Below the pieces are notes generated by a model. That model was given only the letters and a program-made list of their open reading frames with translations. It did not search any database and had not been told where the DNA came from. A program made the translations under genes and the position numbers. Shown in pieces: positions 32,888-42,825 of a stretch of DNA of 64,000 nucleotides (position 1 is its first letter; every line of letters starts with the position of its first letter). The stretch is from positions 1 to 64,000 of the IMG/VR virus record IMGVR_UViG_3300004097_003605. One strand, 5' to 3'. The DNA is from a virus.

Positions 32888-33138
32888 CGCTGCGTGAACT
32901 GATTCGCATGGCCGAGTCCCGCATCCGGCAGGAGTGGAATCACACGTCCGCCGTGCTGGCGATGCTGGCCAACTGCCATCGTGACCCGAAGAAGGCCCGG
33001 ACGTTCCGGCCTGGGGATTTTCATCCGTTGACTCGTGAATCCGCCCGTCGCGGCGAACTGCCGAAAGCCAGCATTATGCTGCTGAAGACCATCTTCGTGG
33101 ACCAGCACCGCCGCGCCGACGCGGCTCCGGAGGCCTGA
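32815..33138 (+). CDS. Tail assembly chaperone, downstream reading frame (T-like)
   Basis: A 107-residue frame in the -1 position relative to the upstream chaperone, with a GTG start proposed. The real protein-like part begins near 32840 (FISELAGIVGLDPGRLTLRELIRMAESR), followed by HTSAVLAMLANCHRDPKKARTFRPGDFHP, which fits the T region of phage tail chaperones. It could be made by -1 frameshifting from the upstream frame or by its own start. No ribosome site stands before the GTG, which favours frameshifting. Confidence 0.72.
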   Translation: MCGRDADRFISELAGIVGLDPGRLTLRELIRMAESRIRQEWNHTSAVLAMLANCHRDPKKARTFRPGDFHPLTRESARRGELPKASIMLLKTIFVDQHRRADAAPEA

Positions 33139-33139
33139 C

Positions 33140-35179
33140 ATGGCCAGTGCATCCGGAATCCGCGCTGGACGGGCTTTTGTCGAGTTGTTCGCGGATGACT
33201 CAAAGCTCGTTCGCGGTCTGAACGCTGCCCGCAAACGATTACAGGCGTTCGGTTCGTCGGCGCGGGCCATCGGCACGCGATTATTGACTGCCGGGTCTCT
33301 TGTGGCCGCTCCGCTGTCGTTCGCGGTGAAGGCCGGCAGCGACATGGAAGAGACGATGAACAAGTTCAATGTCGTCTTTGGTCAGAACGCACCGGCGGTG
33401 AAAGATTGGAGCGATCAGTTTGCCGGACAGATGGGACGCTCGAAAAAGCAGGTGGCCGACTTTCTTGCCGGGACTCAGGACCTGCTGGTTCCGATCGGTT
33501 TTGACGATGACAGTGCGACCACGATGAGCCAGCAGCTGACCGGCCTGGCGATCGACCTGGCGTCTTTCAACAACATGTCGGATTCGGATGTGCTGCGCGA
33601 CCTGCACGCGGCACTGACAGGATCGAGCGAGGTCATGAAAAAGTATGGCGTGATCGTCAACGAGACCGCCGTCAAACAGGAGATGCTCAATCAGGGTGTC
33701 GACCCCAGTCACGCCACCGAGCAGCAGAAGGTGATGTCGCGGCTGGCGATCATCATGCGCGGGACGACTGCGGCGCAGGGCGATGCCGAACGCTCGGCCG
33801 GTTCGTTCGCGAATCAGATGAAAGCGCTGCAGGCGAAGGTCGAGGACGCGGCGGTTGAGATCGGGTCGGCTTTGCTGCCGGTCGTCACGCCGCTGGTCAC
33901 TGCGCTGGCCGACGCCGTGAAGATGGTCAGCGCGTGGATCAAAGAGAATCGCGGGCTGGTCATTGTGCTGGCGAAGATCGCTGCTGCTGCGGTCGCTGCC
34001 GGACTGGCGTTCATCCTGATCGGCACTGTGGTCTCGGGATTCGGGGCGACGCTGGGAGCACTCGCGTCCGTGCTCACCGGCATCGGAAGTGCGTTCAGCC
34101 TCGTGGGGTCAGCGATTGCCGCACTGATGTCGCCGATCGGACTGGTGATCGCCGGCGTCGGAGTACTCGCGGCTTACCTCATCACCTCGACGGATGCCGG
34201 CGGGCAGGCTCTGGCATGGCTGGGCGACAAGTTCGCAGTCCTCAAAGACGAGGCGCTCGCCGCGTGGAGCGGTATCAGTGACGCACTTGCGGCGGGAGAT
34301 ATCGGGCTGGCCGCACGCATTTTGTGGTTGACGCTCAAGTTACAGTGGCAGAAGGGCGTCGCCGCTCTTAACCGCATCTGGGCCAGCGTGAAGAACACGT
34401 TTCTCACGACTTGGACGGAAGCGGTCTTCAGTACAGCTGCGATCGCCACGGAAGGCTGGGCCGGGCTGCAGTCCGCGTGGACGGAGACGATCGACTTCCT
34501 CGCCGATGCGTGGTCGATCTTCACGACCGGCCTGACGAAGACGTGGAACACGGCCGTCGGGTTCATTCGTACGGCGTGGATCAAACTGAAGTCGCTGTTC
34601 GACGACGAGGTAGATGTCGACGCCGAAGTCGTCCGCATCACGGAAGAAACAACTTCGGCGAATGCCTCGGAAGACCGGTCGCGCGACGAACGTATCTTCC
34701 AGCGTGAGCGGCAGCGTCGAGAGCGACTGAGTGAGATCGAACAGCAGAGCTCCGGCACGCTGGAAGAACTCGAACGCGAACGGGTCAGTGAACAGGACCG
34801 CCACTCGGAGCAGTTCCGTTCCGACGTTCGGCAGTCGGAAGACTCGCTTTCTCAGGCGCGTCGAGAGTGGCAGCAGGCGACCGAACAGGCGGCCGAGGCT
34901 CGTCGCCAGTCGGAGTCCGAAGCTGACGACGGTCCCGCGAAGGCAAAGTCGCCAGGCGATCTGATTCAGCAGTTGCAGCAGCAACTCAACGGAGCGGGCG
35001 AGCAACTGCAGGAGACGCAGGATCGCATCAGCGTTACGGGAACTTTCAACGCCGCCGCTGTGCGTGGTCTGGGCGGTGGAGCCCCCGAGGAACGAACGGC
35101 CAAAGCCACGGAAGAAACCGCGAAGAACACCCGCCGCATTCTGGATGAGGCCCGTCAGAACGGGCTTGTTTTTGGTTGA
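33140..35179 (+). CDS. Tail tape-measure protein
   Basis: This 679-residue protein sets tail length. The N-terminal part (residues about 1-110) reads GRAFVELFADDSKLVRGLNAARKRLQAFG, then AGSDMEETMNKFNVVFGQ, the TP901-type tape-measure signature. The middle (about 270-360) has three hydrophobic segments (IAAAAVAAGLAFILIG, AFSLVGSAIAALMSPIGLV), usual for this family. The C-terminus (about 510-640) is a long Glu/Gln/Arg coiled coil. At about 1.5 angstrom per residue the tail would be near 100 nm, which is an estimate from length alone. Confidence 0.9.
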   Translation: MASASGIRAGRAFVELFADDSKLVRGLNAARKRLQAFGSSARAIGTRLLTAGSLVAAPLSFAVKAGSDMEETMNKFNVVFGQNAPAVKDWSDQFAGQMGRSKKQVADFLAGTQDLLVPIGFDDDSATTMSQQLTGLAIDLASFNNMSDSDVLRDLHAALTGSSEVMKKYGVIVNETAVKQEMLNQGVDPSHATEQQKVMSRLAIIMRGTTAAQGDAERSAGSFANQMKALQAKVEDAAVEIGSALLPVVTPLVTALADAVKMVSAWIKENRGLVIVLAKIAAAAVAAGLAFILIGTVVSGFGATLGALASVLTGIGSAFSLVGSAIAALMSPIGLVIAGVGVLAAYLITSTDAGGQALAWLGDKFAVLKDEALAAWSGISDALAAGDIGLAARILWLTLKLQWQKGVAALNRIWASVKNTFLTTWTEAVFSTAAIATEGWAGLQSAWTETIDFLADAWSIFTTGLTKTWNTAVGFIRTAWIKLKSLFDDEVDVDAEVVRITEETTSANASEDRSRDERIFQRERQRRERLSEIEQQSSGTLEELERERVSEQDRHSEQFRSDVRQSEDSLSQARREWQQATEQAAEARRQSESEADDGPAKAKSPGDLIQQLQQQLNGAGEQLQETQDRISVTGTFNAAAVRGLGGGAPEERTAKATEETAKNTRRILDEARQNGLVFG

Positions 35180-35207
35180 GGAATCATGAGGACACCGGTC
35201 ACACGAA

Positions 35208-36002
35208 ATGCCTGTCACGGTTCACGAGAAATGGGACAGCCGCGAAACGACGATCAGCGAAGACTCGACCGTCGATCTGCGGTTCGTGATTCGCGGCACG
35301 AACGACGACGCGGCGGCCAACTCGGCGCTGCTGTCGGCGTCGCCCGTGCTGTATGGCGGGCTTGTGCGCCAGAGTCTTCATACCGAGCGGATCGCCGAGT
35401 ACGAGTGGGAAGGCTCGGTCCGTTACGGCCGGTTCGAACCGCCTCAGACCGGCGACAGTTCCTTCTCGTTCGACACGGGTGGCGGCTCACAACACATCAC
35501 ACAGTCGCTGGCCACGGTTGGAGCGTGGTCAGTCGATGGGCCGCCTCCCGACTTTCGCGGCGCGATCGGAGTCACACGCGACAGTGTCGACGGCGTGGAC
35601 ATCACGGTCCCGGTCTACAACTTCAGCGAGACGCACTACATCAGTGTGGGCTTCGTGACCGCTGCCTACAAGGCGGCTCTCTTCTACCTCACCGGTCAGG
35701 TCAACAACGCGCCGTTCCGCGGGTTCGCTTCCGGCGAAGTGCTCTTCCTCGGCGCGTCCGGTTCGAGGCGAGGCCCCGACGACTGGGAGATCACGTACCG
35801 CTTCGCCGCCAGTCCCAACGTCGCCGGACTGGCCGTTGGCGACATGACAGGCATCGGCAAACGCGGCTGGGAGTATCTCTGGGTGCGGTATGAGGATGTC
35901 GAAGACACGGCGGCGATGGCACTCGTCAAGCGGCCGGTCGCGTCTTACGTCGAACAGGTTTATCCGTATGGCAACTTCGCGGGACTTGGCATTGGAGCGT
36001 GA
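35208..36002 (+). CDS. Late tail protein (unassigned)
   Basis: A 264-residue beta-rich protein (starts MPVTVHEKWDSRETTISEDSTVDLRFVI) without membrane or cysteine motifs. VNNAPFRGFASGEVLFLGASG, YRFAASPNVAGLAVGD and WEYLWVRYEDVED suggest a carbohydrate- or baseplate-like structural protein. It directly follows the tape measure, where tail-tip and distal tail proteins are encoded. The family is not one I recognise. Confidence 0.8.
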   Translation: MPVTVHEKWDSRETTISEDSTVDLRFVIRGTNDDAAANSALLSASPVLYGGLVRQSLHTERIAEYEWEGSVRYGRFEPPQTGDSSFSFDTGGGSQHITQSLATVGAWSVDGPPPDFRGAIGVTRDSVDGVDITVPVYNFSETHYISVGFVTAAYKAALFYLTGQVNNAPFRGFASGEVLFLGASGSRRGPDDWEITYRFAASPNVAGLAVGDMTGIGKRGWEYLWVRYEDVEDTAAMALVKRPVASYVEQVYPYGNFAGLGIGA

Positions 36003-36005
36003 CGT

Positions 36006-36641
36006 GTGGGAGATGCCTTCCGAAAAGTCCGGACCGGCGACGCCCTGCGAATTCCGGCTGAGACGTTCAACACGTTCATTGATGCCGCGCGCGATTTCAA
36101 AACGCGGCAACGTTCACTGGCCCGGCAGGTTGAATCCGAATTCTCGCAGGCAGGCATCATCCCGGTCCGTAATGACTCGGGCGAGGACCGCAGTCGGTTC
36201 GACGTGCTGGGCATCTGCGGTCCGGTGTTTCCGCCAGCGGTCAGCCTCACGTCGTTCCAGAACCGCGTCGCGCTCGCCGGAACGACGCCGTGTGAGGTCG
36301 CCCACCTCGGACGGTTCGTCGTGCTGCTCGAACCGGTCCGTGCCGGACGGATCGGCATGGCCTGTGTCAGTGGCGTCTGTGTGGCAAAGGTTACGGTTGA
36401 GGATCCCACGCATGAATTTGCAGACGTTGAGGACGGCAACCCGGAGAACCTGAAGTCAGCCGAATCCGGTTCCGCGTTTCTGCTGTGGACCGACGACCCC
36501 GGCGGTGATGGAGATGGCTACGACGGCGGATACGGCTACTGCGGTTACGGATACACGGGCGGCTATGGCTACGGCGGACCGGTGTGGGCGGTCATTCGGA
36601 TTGGCAACATTTGTCCGGGGCAGCAGTGGGGTGCGGTGTAA
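36006..36641 (+). CDS. Tail protein with Gly/Tyr-rich C-terminus (unassigned)
   Basis: A 211-residue GTG-start protein four bases after the previous gene. The N-terminal half (FRKVRTGDALRIPAETFNTFIDAARDF) looks like a small trimeric-fibre or needle protein start. The C-terminal part carries a GYDGGYGYCGYGYTGGYGYGG stretch interrupted by one Cys, a repeat type that occurs in surface-exposed or adhesive proteins, ending in VWAVIRIGNICPGQQWGAV. A host-contact role is a guess from position and composition. Confidence 0.78.
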   Translation: MGDAFRKVRTGDALRIPAETFNTFIDAARDFKTRQRSLARQVESEFSQAGIIPVRNDSGEDRSRFDVLGICGPVFPPAVSLTSFQNRVALAGTTPCEVAHLGRFVVLLEPVRAGRIGMACVSGVCVAKVTVEDPTHEFADVEDGNPENLKSAESGSAFLLWTDDPGGDGDGYDGGYGYCGYGYTGGYGYGGPVWAVIRIGNICPGQQWGAV

Positions 36642-36676
36642 CGGGGATGGACGAACGAAGTCAGGCAGGAGGGACA

Positions 36677-39600
36677 ATGACAATCGTGAATGGAGCCGCG
36701 ACGCTGCTGGCCGATCTGACGCGACTTGGAATCCGTCTGGAACCGCGCGGCAGTCGACTGGCGTACTTCCCGCAGTCGCGGATGACGCCCGACCTGCTGT
36801 CCCGACTGGGACAATACAAATCGGAACTGTTGCCACTGCTGAACGGAACGTCGGTCGTCGCACGGACGCCGAAAGAGCAGAAGGCGGAGTCCCCGGTTGT
36901 CAGCACGGTCGCAACCGTTGACGTGACAGCGCCCGTCTCGGTGATCATCACCTGCCACAACTACGCGCGGTACCTGGAATCGGCGATCCTCAGCGTCCTC
37001 GGCCAGACTCAGCGGCCGACCGAAATTATCGTGGTCGACGACGCGAGCACAGATCACACGAAAGATGTAGCGGCCCTGTTTGCACGCGAGGGCGTCGAAT
37101 ATATCCGCGTGGAGCATCGCAGTACTCACCTGGCCCGACTGGCGGGCTTCAACCGGGCGCACGGTGAATTCGTCCTGTTCGTCGACGCCGACAACCTGCT
37201 CTCACGCGAGTTCATCGAACATGGACTGGCTGCATTTGACGCCAGTGACATCGGTGCTGTGTACGGAAACGTCGAGCGTTTCGGGATCGATACGGGCCGG
37301 ACGAATCGTCCTGCGGAGTTACCGCGTGAAGACATTTTCCGTGCGGCACTCGGTGATTGCTCTGCGATCATCCGCCGTAACGCACTGGTCTCCGCGGCAG
37401 CGTGGGACCGCACGCTGCCGGCGGAAATTCCGGCTCAGGCTTATGTCTATCAGAAACTTGCCCGGCTCGGCTGGAAGTTCCACCGTCACGACGGCGTGCT
37501 CCGCATCCGCACGCACGCCGGTCAGCAACACCGACGATTCGCCGATCAGCGAGCCGAGTATTTCGTCCGAGAGGCACTTTCGCTGCAGGACGTGACACTG
37601 TTTATCCCGCTCGCCGGGCGACACTTCGCCTGGGACCGAATGAGTGACTTTCTGCAGCAGCAGGTCTGGCCGCATCCGCAGACGCATCTGATCTTGTGCG
37701 ACACCAGCCAGAACCGACGATTCAGCGATCGCATTCGCGACTGGATCCGGCAGTGCGATTATCCGGACGTGCGACACATGATGTGTGCGCCGGGCCCGGC
37801 AGGTCTGGCTGACCGCGTACGCGGCGGCGGAACGGACGCGATCCGTTACCTCAACGAGGTCATGTGTCGCATCGCCAACCGCCTGCGGGCGACGGTCGAT
37901 ACCGAGTACACGTGGGTCCTCGAAGACGACGTGATCCCGTCGCCAGATGTGCTGCCGCGACTGATGCGGCATTTCCGCGAGAACGTCGGCACGGTCTCTG
38001 CGCCGTACCGGTCGCGTCAGGACGGACAGTACTACGTGTGGGATCGCGATCTCGGCAAAACGCCAGGCGTGCATCGCATTAACCGTCCTGAAGCAGATCG
38101 TCCTCAGACGCAGGACGTTCGTGGCACGGGATTCGGCTGCGTGGTGATGCGGAGCGATCTGCTGCGGAAGCACGTCTTCTCGATCCCACGCGGCGAACTC
38201 TGCTTTGACGTCCACTTCTTCCGCACACTGGAATCCCGCTGGCGACGCATCTGCGACTGGACATGCGAAGCCGAACACCTCTCCGCACCGAACAGTAGCC
38301 CGAAGAGACGCAAGGAGAAGTTCCCGGATCCGGTGTGGTTCCGGCAGGCAACGATGCGTCGCAGTGACTGGACACTGGATGAACTCTACAAACTGGTCAG
38401 CGGCACGTTCTCCGACATCAGCGAGCACTGTTCGACACTGAAAGAACTTGCCTCTCAGTGTGATCACGTCACGGAACTCGGCACGCGTTACGGCATCTCG
38501 ACCGTCGCTCTGCTGGCCGGACAGCCGGAGCAGTTCGTGAGCTGCGACCTGCACCGGCAGCCGACAATCGGCGTCATCGAATCAGTCACCGGTGAGACGA
38601 AGTTCCGCTTCATGGAAGGCGACAGCAGGCGGATCGATCTTGAGGAAACCGATCTGCTCTTCATCGACACGCTGCATGAGTACGACCAGCTCCGAGCGGA
38701 ACTGGCCCGTCACTCGGCCAAGGTCCGCAAGTGGATCGTGCTGCACGACACCGAGTCATTCCGCACCGAAGGCGAAGCTGGCGGGCGTGGTCTGTGGCCG
38801 GCTGTTGAAGAGTTCGTTCGCAATGGCCAGTGGCGGATCGCGAAACATCACGAGAACAACAATGGTCTGACCGTTCTCGAACGGATCGTCCACACGCCCG
38901 GCGTGTCTCTGATCACTCCGACCGGCGATCGTCCCGAAGCCTTCGCGTTGTGCGTCAAATGGATGCAGCGGCAGCAGTGCGAGAAGGTCGGCCCGCTGCA
39001 ATGGATCATCGTCGATGACGGACGAAAGCCGATTGACCGTTCGCTGCTCTCAGCTCTGGATTCTGATCGCTGGACCATCCAGTACATCCGCCGGGAGCCG
39101 CTACCAAAAGATCCGGCGCACACGCTGTGTCTCAACATGCAGCTGGCGCTGCCACACATTGCTCGCGACAAAGTGCTGATTATCGAGGATGACGATTACT
39201 ACGCCCCCGACTACATCACCACGATGGCCAGCTGGCTCGACAAAGCCGACCTCGTTGGCGAAGTCGGAGCGAAATACTACTACCTCGATTCCCGCTCCTA
39301 CTACCACTTCCGCGAACACCAGCACGCGAGCTGGTGCCGCACTGGCTTCCGTCCCTCGGTCATTCCCATTGTGTGGAAGGAAGCGGCCCGCACAAATCAG
39401 TGGTCGCTCGATCTACGGGTGTGGGAAGCATGGAGCGGCTCAAAGCACCCGTGGGTCGATGAGTCTGGCAGCCGTGCTCTGTGCATCGGCATCAAGGGAG
39501 TCCCCGGTCGGGCCGGAGCGACCTGGAAGACCGGACGGGCCAGCTATGCCGATCCGGGTTTGAAGCAACTGAAAACATGGCTCGGTGATGACGCGACCGA

Positions 39601-40321
39601 CTACGAACCACTACTGACGAGCCGCCAGCGAGTGAAGGCTCCGTCGGCAAAGGTCGTTGTCTACACCGCGATCTTCGACGGCTACGACCGGTTGCTCACA
39701 GACCACGTCGTCAACGACGGCGTGAATTACGTTTGCTTCACGGATGCCGACATCAAAGAACCCGGCCCGTGGGAATTGAGACGAGTCGAACGCACTCAGA
39801 AATCCGCCCGCCGTGAGAACCGCCGCTACAAGCTGCTCTCGCACCGCTGGTTTCCGGATGCCGACTACACAATCTATTTCGACGGCTGCTCGCGGTTGCT
39901 GATCGATCCGGTCGACCTGGTCAACTACTGCGAGTCATGCGACCCGCAAATGGCCCGGCGTAACGAAGCGAAGCTGTTCACGTGCCGACACCCGGAACGC
40001 GACTGCCTCTATGCAGAGGCCGACGTCTGCATCCGCACACGGCGCGATGATCCGGACACGATCCGCAGGCAGATCGAGCGATACCGCAAGGAAGCCTTCC
40101 CCGAGCATGCCGGTCTGCCGCACGGCGGCTTACTCATCCGTAAACGCGGCTGCGAGTTCTTCAATCAATGCTGGTGGGATGAGGTCATGGCAGACTCGTG
40201 CCGCGACCAGATCAGCTTTCCGTATGCCGTCCGTCGATCAGGCATCGGTCACGTGCTGCTGCCCGAGCCCATTGAAAAGTTCACCGAACGGCTGCGGCAC
40301 GCGCAGCCGTATCACATCTGA
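36677..40321 (+). CDS. Giant multidomain glycosyltransferase/methyltransferase with TubC-like N-terminus
   Basis: This is a 1214-residue protein with at least five modules. Residues about 8-55 match TubC-type docking domains (LLADLTRLGIRLEP, LTPxLL-type helix, YKSELLPLL). Residues about 85-300: GT2 glycosyltransferase with FVDADN. About 320-590: a second transferase-like module with LEDDV. About 615-770: SAM methyltransferase-like (ELGTRYGIS, LLFIDTLHEYDQ). About 780-985: a third transferase (WIIVDDG, IIEDDDYYAPDY), similar to the protein encoded at 42826. About 1000-1214: a fourth (YTAIFDGYDRLL, FDGCSRLL). It probably builds or trims a glycan on phage or host surface. Confidence 0.85.
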   Translation: MTIVNGAATLLADLTRLGIRLEPRGSRLAYFPQSRMTPDLLSRLGQYKSELLPLLNGTSVVARTPKEQKAESPVVSTVATVDVTAPVSVIITCHNYARYLESAILSVLGQTQRPTEIIVVDDASTDHTKDVAALFAREGVEYIRVEHRSTHLARLAGFNRAHGEFVLFVDADNLLSREFIEHGLAAFDASDIGAVYGNVERFGIDTGRTNRPAELPREDIFRAALGDCSAIIRRNALVSAAAWDRTLPAEIPAQAYVYQKLARLGWKFHRHDGVLRIRTHAGQQHRRFADQRAEYFVREALSLQDVTLFIPLAGRHFAWDRMSDFLQQQVWPHPQTHLILCDTSQNRRFSDRIRDWIRQCDYPDVRHMMCAPGPAGLADRVRGGGTDAIRYLNEVMCRIANRLRATVDTEYTWVLEDDVIPSPDVLPRLMRHFRENVGTVSAPYRSRQDGQYYVWDRDLGKTPGVHRINRPEADRPQTQDVRGTGFGCVVMRSDLLRKHVFSIPRGELCFDVHFFRTLESRWRRICDWTCEAEHLSAPNSSPKRRKEKFPDPVWFRQATMRRSDWTLDELYKLVSGTFSDISEHCSTLKELASQCDHVTELGTRYGISTVALLAGQPEQFVSCDLHRQPTIGVIESVTGETKFRFMEGDSRRIDLEETDLLFIDTLHEYDQLRAELARHSAKVRKWIVLHDTESFRTEGEAGGRGLWPAVEEFVRNGQWRIAKHHENNNGLTVLERIVHTPGVSLITPTGDRPEAFALCVKWMQRQQCEKVGPLQWIIVDDGRKPIDRSLLSALDSDRWTIQYIRREPLPKDPAHTLCLNMQLALPHIARDKVLIIEDDDYYAPDYITTMASWLDKADLVGEVGAKYYYLDSRSYYHFREHQHASWCRTGFRPSVIPIVWKEAARTNQWSLDLRVWEAWSGSKHPWVDESGSRALCIGIKGVPGRAGATWKTGRASYADPGLKQLKTWLGDDATDYEPLLTSRQRVKAPSAKVVVYTAIFDGYDRLLTDHVVNDGVNYVCFTDADIKEPGPWELRRVERTQKSARRENRRYKLLSHRWFPDADYTIYFDGCSRLLIDPVDLVNYCESCDPQMARRNEAKLFTCRHPERDCLYAEADVCIRTRRDDPDTIRRQIERYRKEAFPEHAGLPHGGLLIRKRGCEFFNQCWWDEVMADSCRDQISFPYAVRRSGIGHVLLPEPIEKFTERLRHAQPYHI

Positions 40322-40336
40322 AAGGATCACGCAGGG

Positions 40337-42220
40337 ATGCAGGTCTCCGTCATTATCACCTCTCACAACTATGGTCACTTCCTCGAACCGGCGATCCTCA
40401 GCGTCCTCGCGCAGACAACGCGGCCGCACGAGATTCTCGTCGTCGATGATTCGAGCACGGACAACACCCGCGAGGTCGCCGAAGGTTTCGCCGACCGGGG
40501 CGTGAAGCATCTGCGACTGGAAACCGGTAGCGTTCACAAGGCCCGCCGTGCCGGCGTGAAGCAGACGTCGGGCGATGTCGTGCTGTTTCTTGACGCCGAC
40601 AACTGCCTGGCACCGGATTACATCGAGTGCGGCCTCAAAGAATTTGTCAGTCTGAAAGTTGGCGTGGTCTACGCGGACCTGCAGCGTTTCGGCCAGTACG
40701 ACCACGACCGCACCAACTTCCCGGCGTTCACTCGCGGACGGTTACTGCGGTTCAACTTCGTCGATGCCTGCGCTCTGGTGCGTCGCGACGCTCTCGAAGT
40801 CTGCAATGCATGGGACACCGCGTTCGATGACTTCCTCACGCCAGAAGACGACTGGATGTTTCAGTGTCTGGCTCGAGACGGATGGGAGTTCCGCAAGCAG
40901 AAAGGACTCGTCTGGTATCGAACTCACGACGGCCAGAAGAACCGCCGGGCGTTTGGCGAGCGCAAGAGAGCAGGCTATTTCATTTTGCGGGGCCTGCATC
41001 TGCAGCAGGTGACACTATTCATCCCACTGGCCGGACGCGACTACGCGTGGGCGGAGCAGAGTCGGTTCCTGGAACGGCAGGCCTGGCCGCACGACCGTAT
41101 CCGGTTGATTCTGTGCGACACGAGCCAGAACCCGGAATTCACTCGAAAGGTCCGCCAGTGGATCGCGTCCTGCGATTACACCGATATCCGTCACTTCCAG
41201 TTCGCACCCGATCGCGCGGGCATTGCGGACGAGTCCCGTTACGACCGGCAGATTGAACACGACGTCCAGGTCGCGATGTGCCGTATTTACAACCGGCTGC
41301 GGGCGGCCATCGACACCGATTACGTGTGGGTACTCGAGGACGACATCATTCCGCCGGACGATGCCCTCGAACGCCTCATGAAACATTTCAGCCGGGACGT
41401 GGCCTGCGTCGGAGCACCCTATCCGTCCCGCTGGGATCCACAGTACGTCGTGTGGAACGCCGACCGAAAGCCTGGTCAAAAGGGTGTGCATCGTGCCTTG
41501 AAGCCAGCTGATGGCGAACCACAGGTGCAGCAGGTCCGAGGCATGGGCTTCGGCTGCACGGTCTTTCGTTCTGAAGTCCTGCTCGATCACATCTTCCGCA
41601 TGCCACGCGGCGAGCCTTATTACGATCCCTACTTCTATCGCAGCCTGCCCGATACATGGAAACGGATCTGCGACTGGTCCTGCGAAGCACAGCACCTTGG
41701 TCCGCGCGGACGCGGGGCTCAGGCGTATTGGGAAGGTCGCAAAGATCTGAGGTACTACCGTCAGGCTGTCGATCTGGCTCGGAAGCATGCCCCTGAAGCG
41801 ACGTCACTGCTCGACGTCGGTGGCGGAGTGAGTCTCGGCTGCCGTTACCTGGAGTGGTTCGACTGGATCACCGATCGCGTGTCCGTCGAACGAAACGACG
41901 GTGACTACACGCTTGACGGTGTCCAGGTTGAATTTGCCGACTTCTCGGTCTGGCAATCAACAAAACGCTTCGATGTTGTGATGGCTTTGCAGGTACTGGA
42001 GCATCAGCCTGACCCGGCTTCCTTCGCGCAGAAACTGCTGGCCACTGGCGGGATCATGATCATCAGCGTGCCTTATCGCTGGCTGGCTGGTTCGTGTGGC
42101 GATCACCGGCATGATCCCATTGACGAAGCGAAGCTCCATCAATGGTTCGGCTGTGAGCCACTCGAATCAAACATTGAGGACACTCGTCTGGTCGCTGTCT
42201 ACAAAGGGGTGGCCGGATGA
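40337..42220 (+). CDS. GT2 glycosyltransferase fused to transferase and methyltransferase modules
   Basis: This is a 627-residue protein paralogous to the middle of the giant protein upstream: VSVIITSHNYGHFLEPAILSV and DADNCLAPDY (GT2 module, residues about 1-210), then LFIPLAGRDYAWAEQSRF and VLEDDIIPPDD (second module, about 225-470). Residues about 480-620 form a methyltransferase (LLDVGGGVSLGC, VVMALQVLEH). It lacks the TubC-like N-terminus and the last two transferase modules. Its ATG overlaps nothing and follows 15 bases of spacer. Glycan synthesis is inferred; donor and acceptor are unknown. Confidence 0.86.
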   Translation: MQVSVIITSHNYGHFLEPAILSVLAQTTRPHEILVVDDSSTDNTREVAEGFADRGVKHLRLETGSVHKARRAGVKQTSGDVVLFLDADNCLAPDYIECGLKEFVSLKVGVVYADLQRFGQYDHDRTNFPAFTRGRLLRFNFVDACALVRRDALEVCNAWDTAFDDFLTPEDDWMFQCLARDGWEFRKQKGLVWYRTHDGQKNRRAFGERKRAGYFILRGLHLQQVTLFIPLAGRDYAWAEQSRFLERQAWPHDRIRLILCDTSQNPEFTRKVRQWIASCDYTDIRHFQFAPDRAGIADESRYDRQIEHDVQVAMCRIYNRLRAAIDTDYVWVLEDDIIPPDDALERLMKHFSRDVACVGAPYPSRWDPQYVVWNADRKPGQKGVHRALKPADGEPQVQQVRGMGFGCTVFRSEVLLDHIFRMPRGEPYYDPYFYRSLPDTWKRICDWSCEAQHLGPRGRGAQAYWEGRKDLRYYRQAVDLARKHAPEATSLLDVGGGVSLGCRYLEWFDWITDRVSVERNDGDYTLDGVQVEFADFSVWQSTKRFDVVMALQVLEHQPDPASFAQKLLATGGIMIISVPYRWLAGSCGDHRHDPIDEAKLHQWFGCEPLESNIEDTRLVAVYKGVAG

Positions 42221-42825
42221 CGAACGAACAACTCACCCAGCGTCGGGCGTTGTGGGATGCGTACCTGAAAGAGCACCAGCCCAACGCATCGGTCGCACAT
42301 CACCTGCAGCGAATGCTGTTCGCCTACACTCGGTATCCCGAGGCTGAATCGGCTTTGAGTCACTTGCCATGCGCTGGAAGCCATGTCCTCGACTTCGGCT
42401 GCGGCGTCGGTGACTACGGAGTCTCGTTCGCCCGACGTAGTTGGACTGTCACCTTCTGCGACGTCCCGGACGTCCTGAAGTTCGCGAGGTTCCGCTGCAG
42501 GCACGAAACGATCAATGCCGAGTTCATCGAGTCACCGACCGAGTTCCACGGTTTCGATGCTGTCGTCTTCGGCGAAGTTCTCGAACACCTGACAAACCCG
42601 CTGGAACTGCTCACCGCCTGCATCCAGCAAGTCCGCTGGATCGTCACGTCGAGCTACCCGCTTCCGCACAGTGACGAGTACTGGACCCGCTACCCGGATC
42701 ACACCGATGAAGCCCGTCAGCAGCAATCGGCCTGCCTGAGCCTGCTGCGATCGCACTGCGAATGCAGCCGGACCAGCGGAATGCTCTGCGTCTGGAAGAA
42801 CCGCTCACTGCCGGAGCCTGAGTAG
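42217..42825 (+). CDS. SAM-dependent methyltransferase
   Basis: This is a 202-residue class I methyltransferase: GSHVLDFGCGVGDYGVSFA (motif I, residues about 50-65), DAVVFGEVLEHLTNPLELL (motif IV region, near 112) and IVTSSYPLPHSDEYW. ATGA overlap with the preceding gene puts it in the same transcript. Small methyltransferases of this type modify sugars in surface polysaccharide clusters. That fits the flanking glycosyltransferases. Confidence 0.86.
   Translation: MTNEQLTQRRALWDAYLKEHQPNASVAHHLQRMLFAYTRYPEAESALSHLPCAGSHVLDFGCGVGDYGVSFARRSWTVTFCDVPDVLKFARFRCRHETINAEFIESPTEFHGFDAVVFGEVLEHLTNPLELLTACIQQVRWIVTSSYPLPHSDEYWTRYPDHTDEARQQQSACLSLLRSHCECSRTSGMLCVWKNRSLPEPE

Noticed and set aside
36500-36600. 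Gly/Tyr-rich codons as a DNA repeat or CRISPR-like array
   Set aside because: The repetition is at the protein level within one gene; spacing and sequence are irregular and no spacers exist. No CRISPR array was seen in the window.
37319-38554. 411-codon open frame on the minus strand
   Set aside because: It lies inside the giant glycosyltransferase gene, whose domain motifs are clear; the antisense translation shows no recognisable motif.
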